Positions 63,414 to 64,000 of a stretch of 64,000 nt of DNA are shown here, piece by piece. This DNA comes from CAZPXZ01 sp965219495 (GTDB lineage: Bacteria > Pseudomonadota > Alphaproteobacteria > Rhodobacterales > CAZPXZ01). The stretch spans positions 1,674,001-1,738,000 of the forward strand of contig OZ244777.1 in assembly GCA_965219495.1 (NCBI GenBank). Reading direction: 5' to 3'. A model generated the notes under the pieces. It ran no database searches. It worked only from the letters and a program-made list of their open reading frames with translations, and was not told where the DNA came from. The translations under genes and the position numbers were made by a program. The stretch's first letter is position 1, and each line of letters starts with the position of its first letter.

Positions 63414-64000
63414 ATGACCACCGATGCTCAGCCCGACGCCGCGCCGGGATTTTCGATCTGCAGCGCCGACCCGGAACCGGTCGAACGGGTTTGCGCACGG
63501 GGCGGCGCGCCGCTTGTGCTCACTTGTGAGCATGGCGGACGAGCGGTTCCGGCCTCGCTGGCTGGTGGAGTTCCGGCTCCCAAGGACATGGACCGGCATA
63601 TCGCCTGGGATATCGGAGCGGCGGAAGTGGCGCGCGGCGTTGCGAAGAAACTGGATTCCGCGCTCGTAATTCAGCGCTATTCCCGGCTCGTCATCGACTG
63701 CAACCGCCCTCGTCATGCATCCGACCTGACTCCCGAAATCAGTGACGGAACCCGAATCCCGTTCAACGTCAATCTCGGTGAAACGGATATTGACGCGCGA
63801 TGGAGGTCAATCCACCAGCCTTTTCACCAAGCGGTCGCGAGACTGCTGGACGCCCGCGGGAAAGTCGCGTTGGTCGCGGTTCACAGCTTCACCCGGAAAC
63901 TCCGCAATGGCGCACCGCGCCCCATGGAAGTCGGTCTGTCGGCGCGGAAGGACCTGGAACTTGCCCATACGCTCGGACGAGAACTCTTGAGGGAGGAGCC
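63414..64000 (+). CDS. N-formylglutamate amidohydrolase family protein (partial)
   Basis: ATG 63414 opens a frame that runs off the window. LVLTCEHGGRAVPASL near residue 35, HIAWDIGAAEVARGVAKKL, YSRLVIDCNRPRH and VALVAVHSFTRKL are the family blocks, with His/Glu zinc ligands. Such enzymes release formate or hydrolyse related N-acyl glutamates. It is divergent from the GS-like gene with 67 bp between starts, and both could act in the same glutamylated-amine or histidine pathway. At least 195 residues are present. Confidence 0.88.
   Translation, partial: MTTDAQPDAAPGFSICSADPEPVERVCARGGAPLVLTCEHGGRAVPASLAGGVPAPKDMDRHIAWDIGAAEVARGVAKKLDSALVIQRYSRLVIDCNRPRHASDLTPEISDGTRIPFNVNLGETDIDARWRSIHQPFHQAVARLLDARGKVALVAVHSFTRKLRNGAPRPMEVGLSARKDLELAHTLGRELLREE

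Noticed and set aside
63347..63421. An upstream start for the glutamine-synthetase-like gene at ATG 63415
   Set aside because: It would overlap the start of the divergent N-formylglutamate amidohydrolase and leave no promoter. GTG 63346 has a near-ideal ribosome site.
1..64000. CRISPR arrays, tRNA and rRNA genes
   Set aside because: I looked for regularly spaced direct repeats and cloverleaf or rRNA-like sequence and saw none. A covariance search would be needed to exclude diverged small RNAs.

Overview
This 64 kb window is high-GC bacterial chromosome, most likely from a Pseudomonadota (proteobacterial) organism. The basis is gene content: a liv-type ABC operon, hydantoinase A/B, an MttB-family methyltransferase, a glutaconate-type CoA-transferase with thiolase, an xanthine-dehydrogenase-type molybdoenzyme, and ParDE, HigA, MazEF and VapBC modules. 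The class cannot be fixed from the sequence alone. I see no rRNA, tRNA or CRISPR array.

Layout. 1-8 kb: a broken Phd antitoxin, then a minus-strand catabolic cluster (RraA-like protein, HyuA, HyuB, an enolase-superfamily enzyme, an AtzG-like small protein and an amidase) that looks built to open and hydrolyse cyclic amides or ureides. 8-10.6 kb: cupin, alpha/beta hydrolase and histidine phosphatase on the plus strand. 10.9-17.5 kb: a tightly coupled minus-strand signalling cluster with a STAS antagonist, a membrane sensor, a sensor-HAMP-MFS fusion, a periplasmic binding protein and a HAMP-SpoIIE phosphatase. 17.6-24.9 kb: a decay zone with broken SGNH hydrolase, IS integrase, ornithine cyclodeaminase and HigA genes, a nosR fragment and an intact 2.36 kb IS element. 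25-28 kb: an M16 zinc protease. 28.8-30.8 kb: a PAP2 phosphatase gene interrupted by a TnpB-carrying element with 24 bp inverted ends and an exact 8 bp target duplication.

31-38.6 kb: a sugar ABC transporter operon (binding protein, double ATPase, two permeases) with GYD and cupin proteins, then an Ldh-family dehydrogenase. 39-40 kb: MazEF whose toxin carries a 95-residue C-terminal extension. 40.3-43.9 kb: thiolase, CoA-transferase B and A, ParE and ParD, of which only CoA-transferase B looks intact. The A subunit has three in-frame stops and no frameshift. 45-51.5 kb: MttB-like methyltransferase, a dimethylglycine-dehydrogenase-like FAD/GcvT protein and a solitary molybdopterin dehydrogenase large subunit, probably one methylamine or betaine operon. 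52-58 kb: a decayed VapBC and a liv-type transporter operon ending in an isochorismatase-fold hydrolase. 58.2-60.8 kb: nested mobile DNA, with an ISNCY-type IS inside the end of a second TnpB element, next to an IS21 stub. 60.8-64 kb: a DUF433/DUF5615 pair (toxin broken), a glutamine-synthetase-like ligase and, divergently, an N-formylglutamate amidohydrolase cut by the window end.

The overall picture is a genome specialised in taking up and breaking down organic nitrogen compounds, rich in toxin-antitoxin loci and IS elements, and visibly losing genes. At least a dozen reading frames here are broken, many by single nonsense changes.
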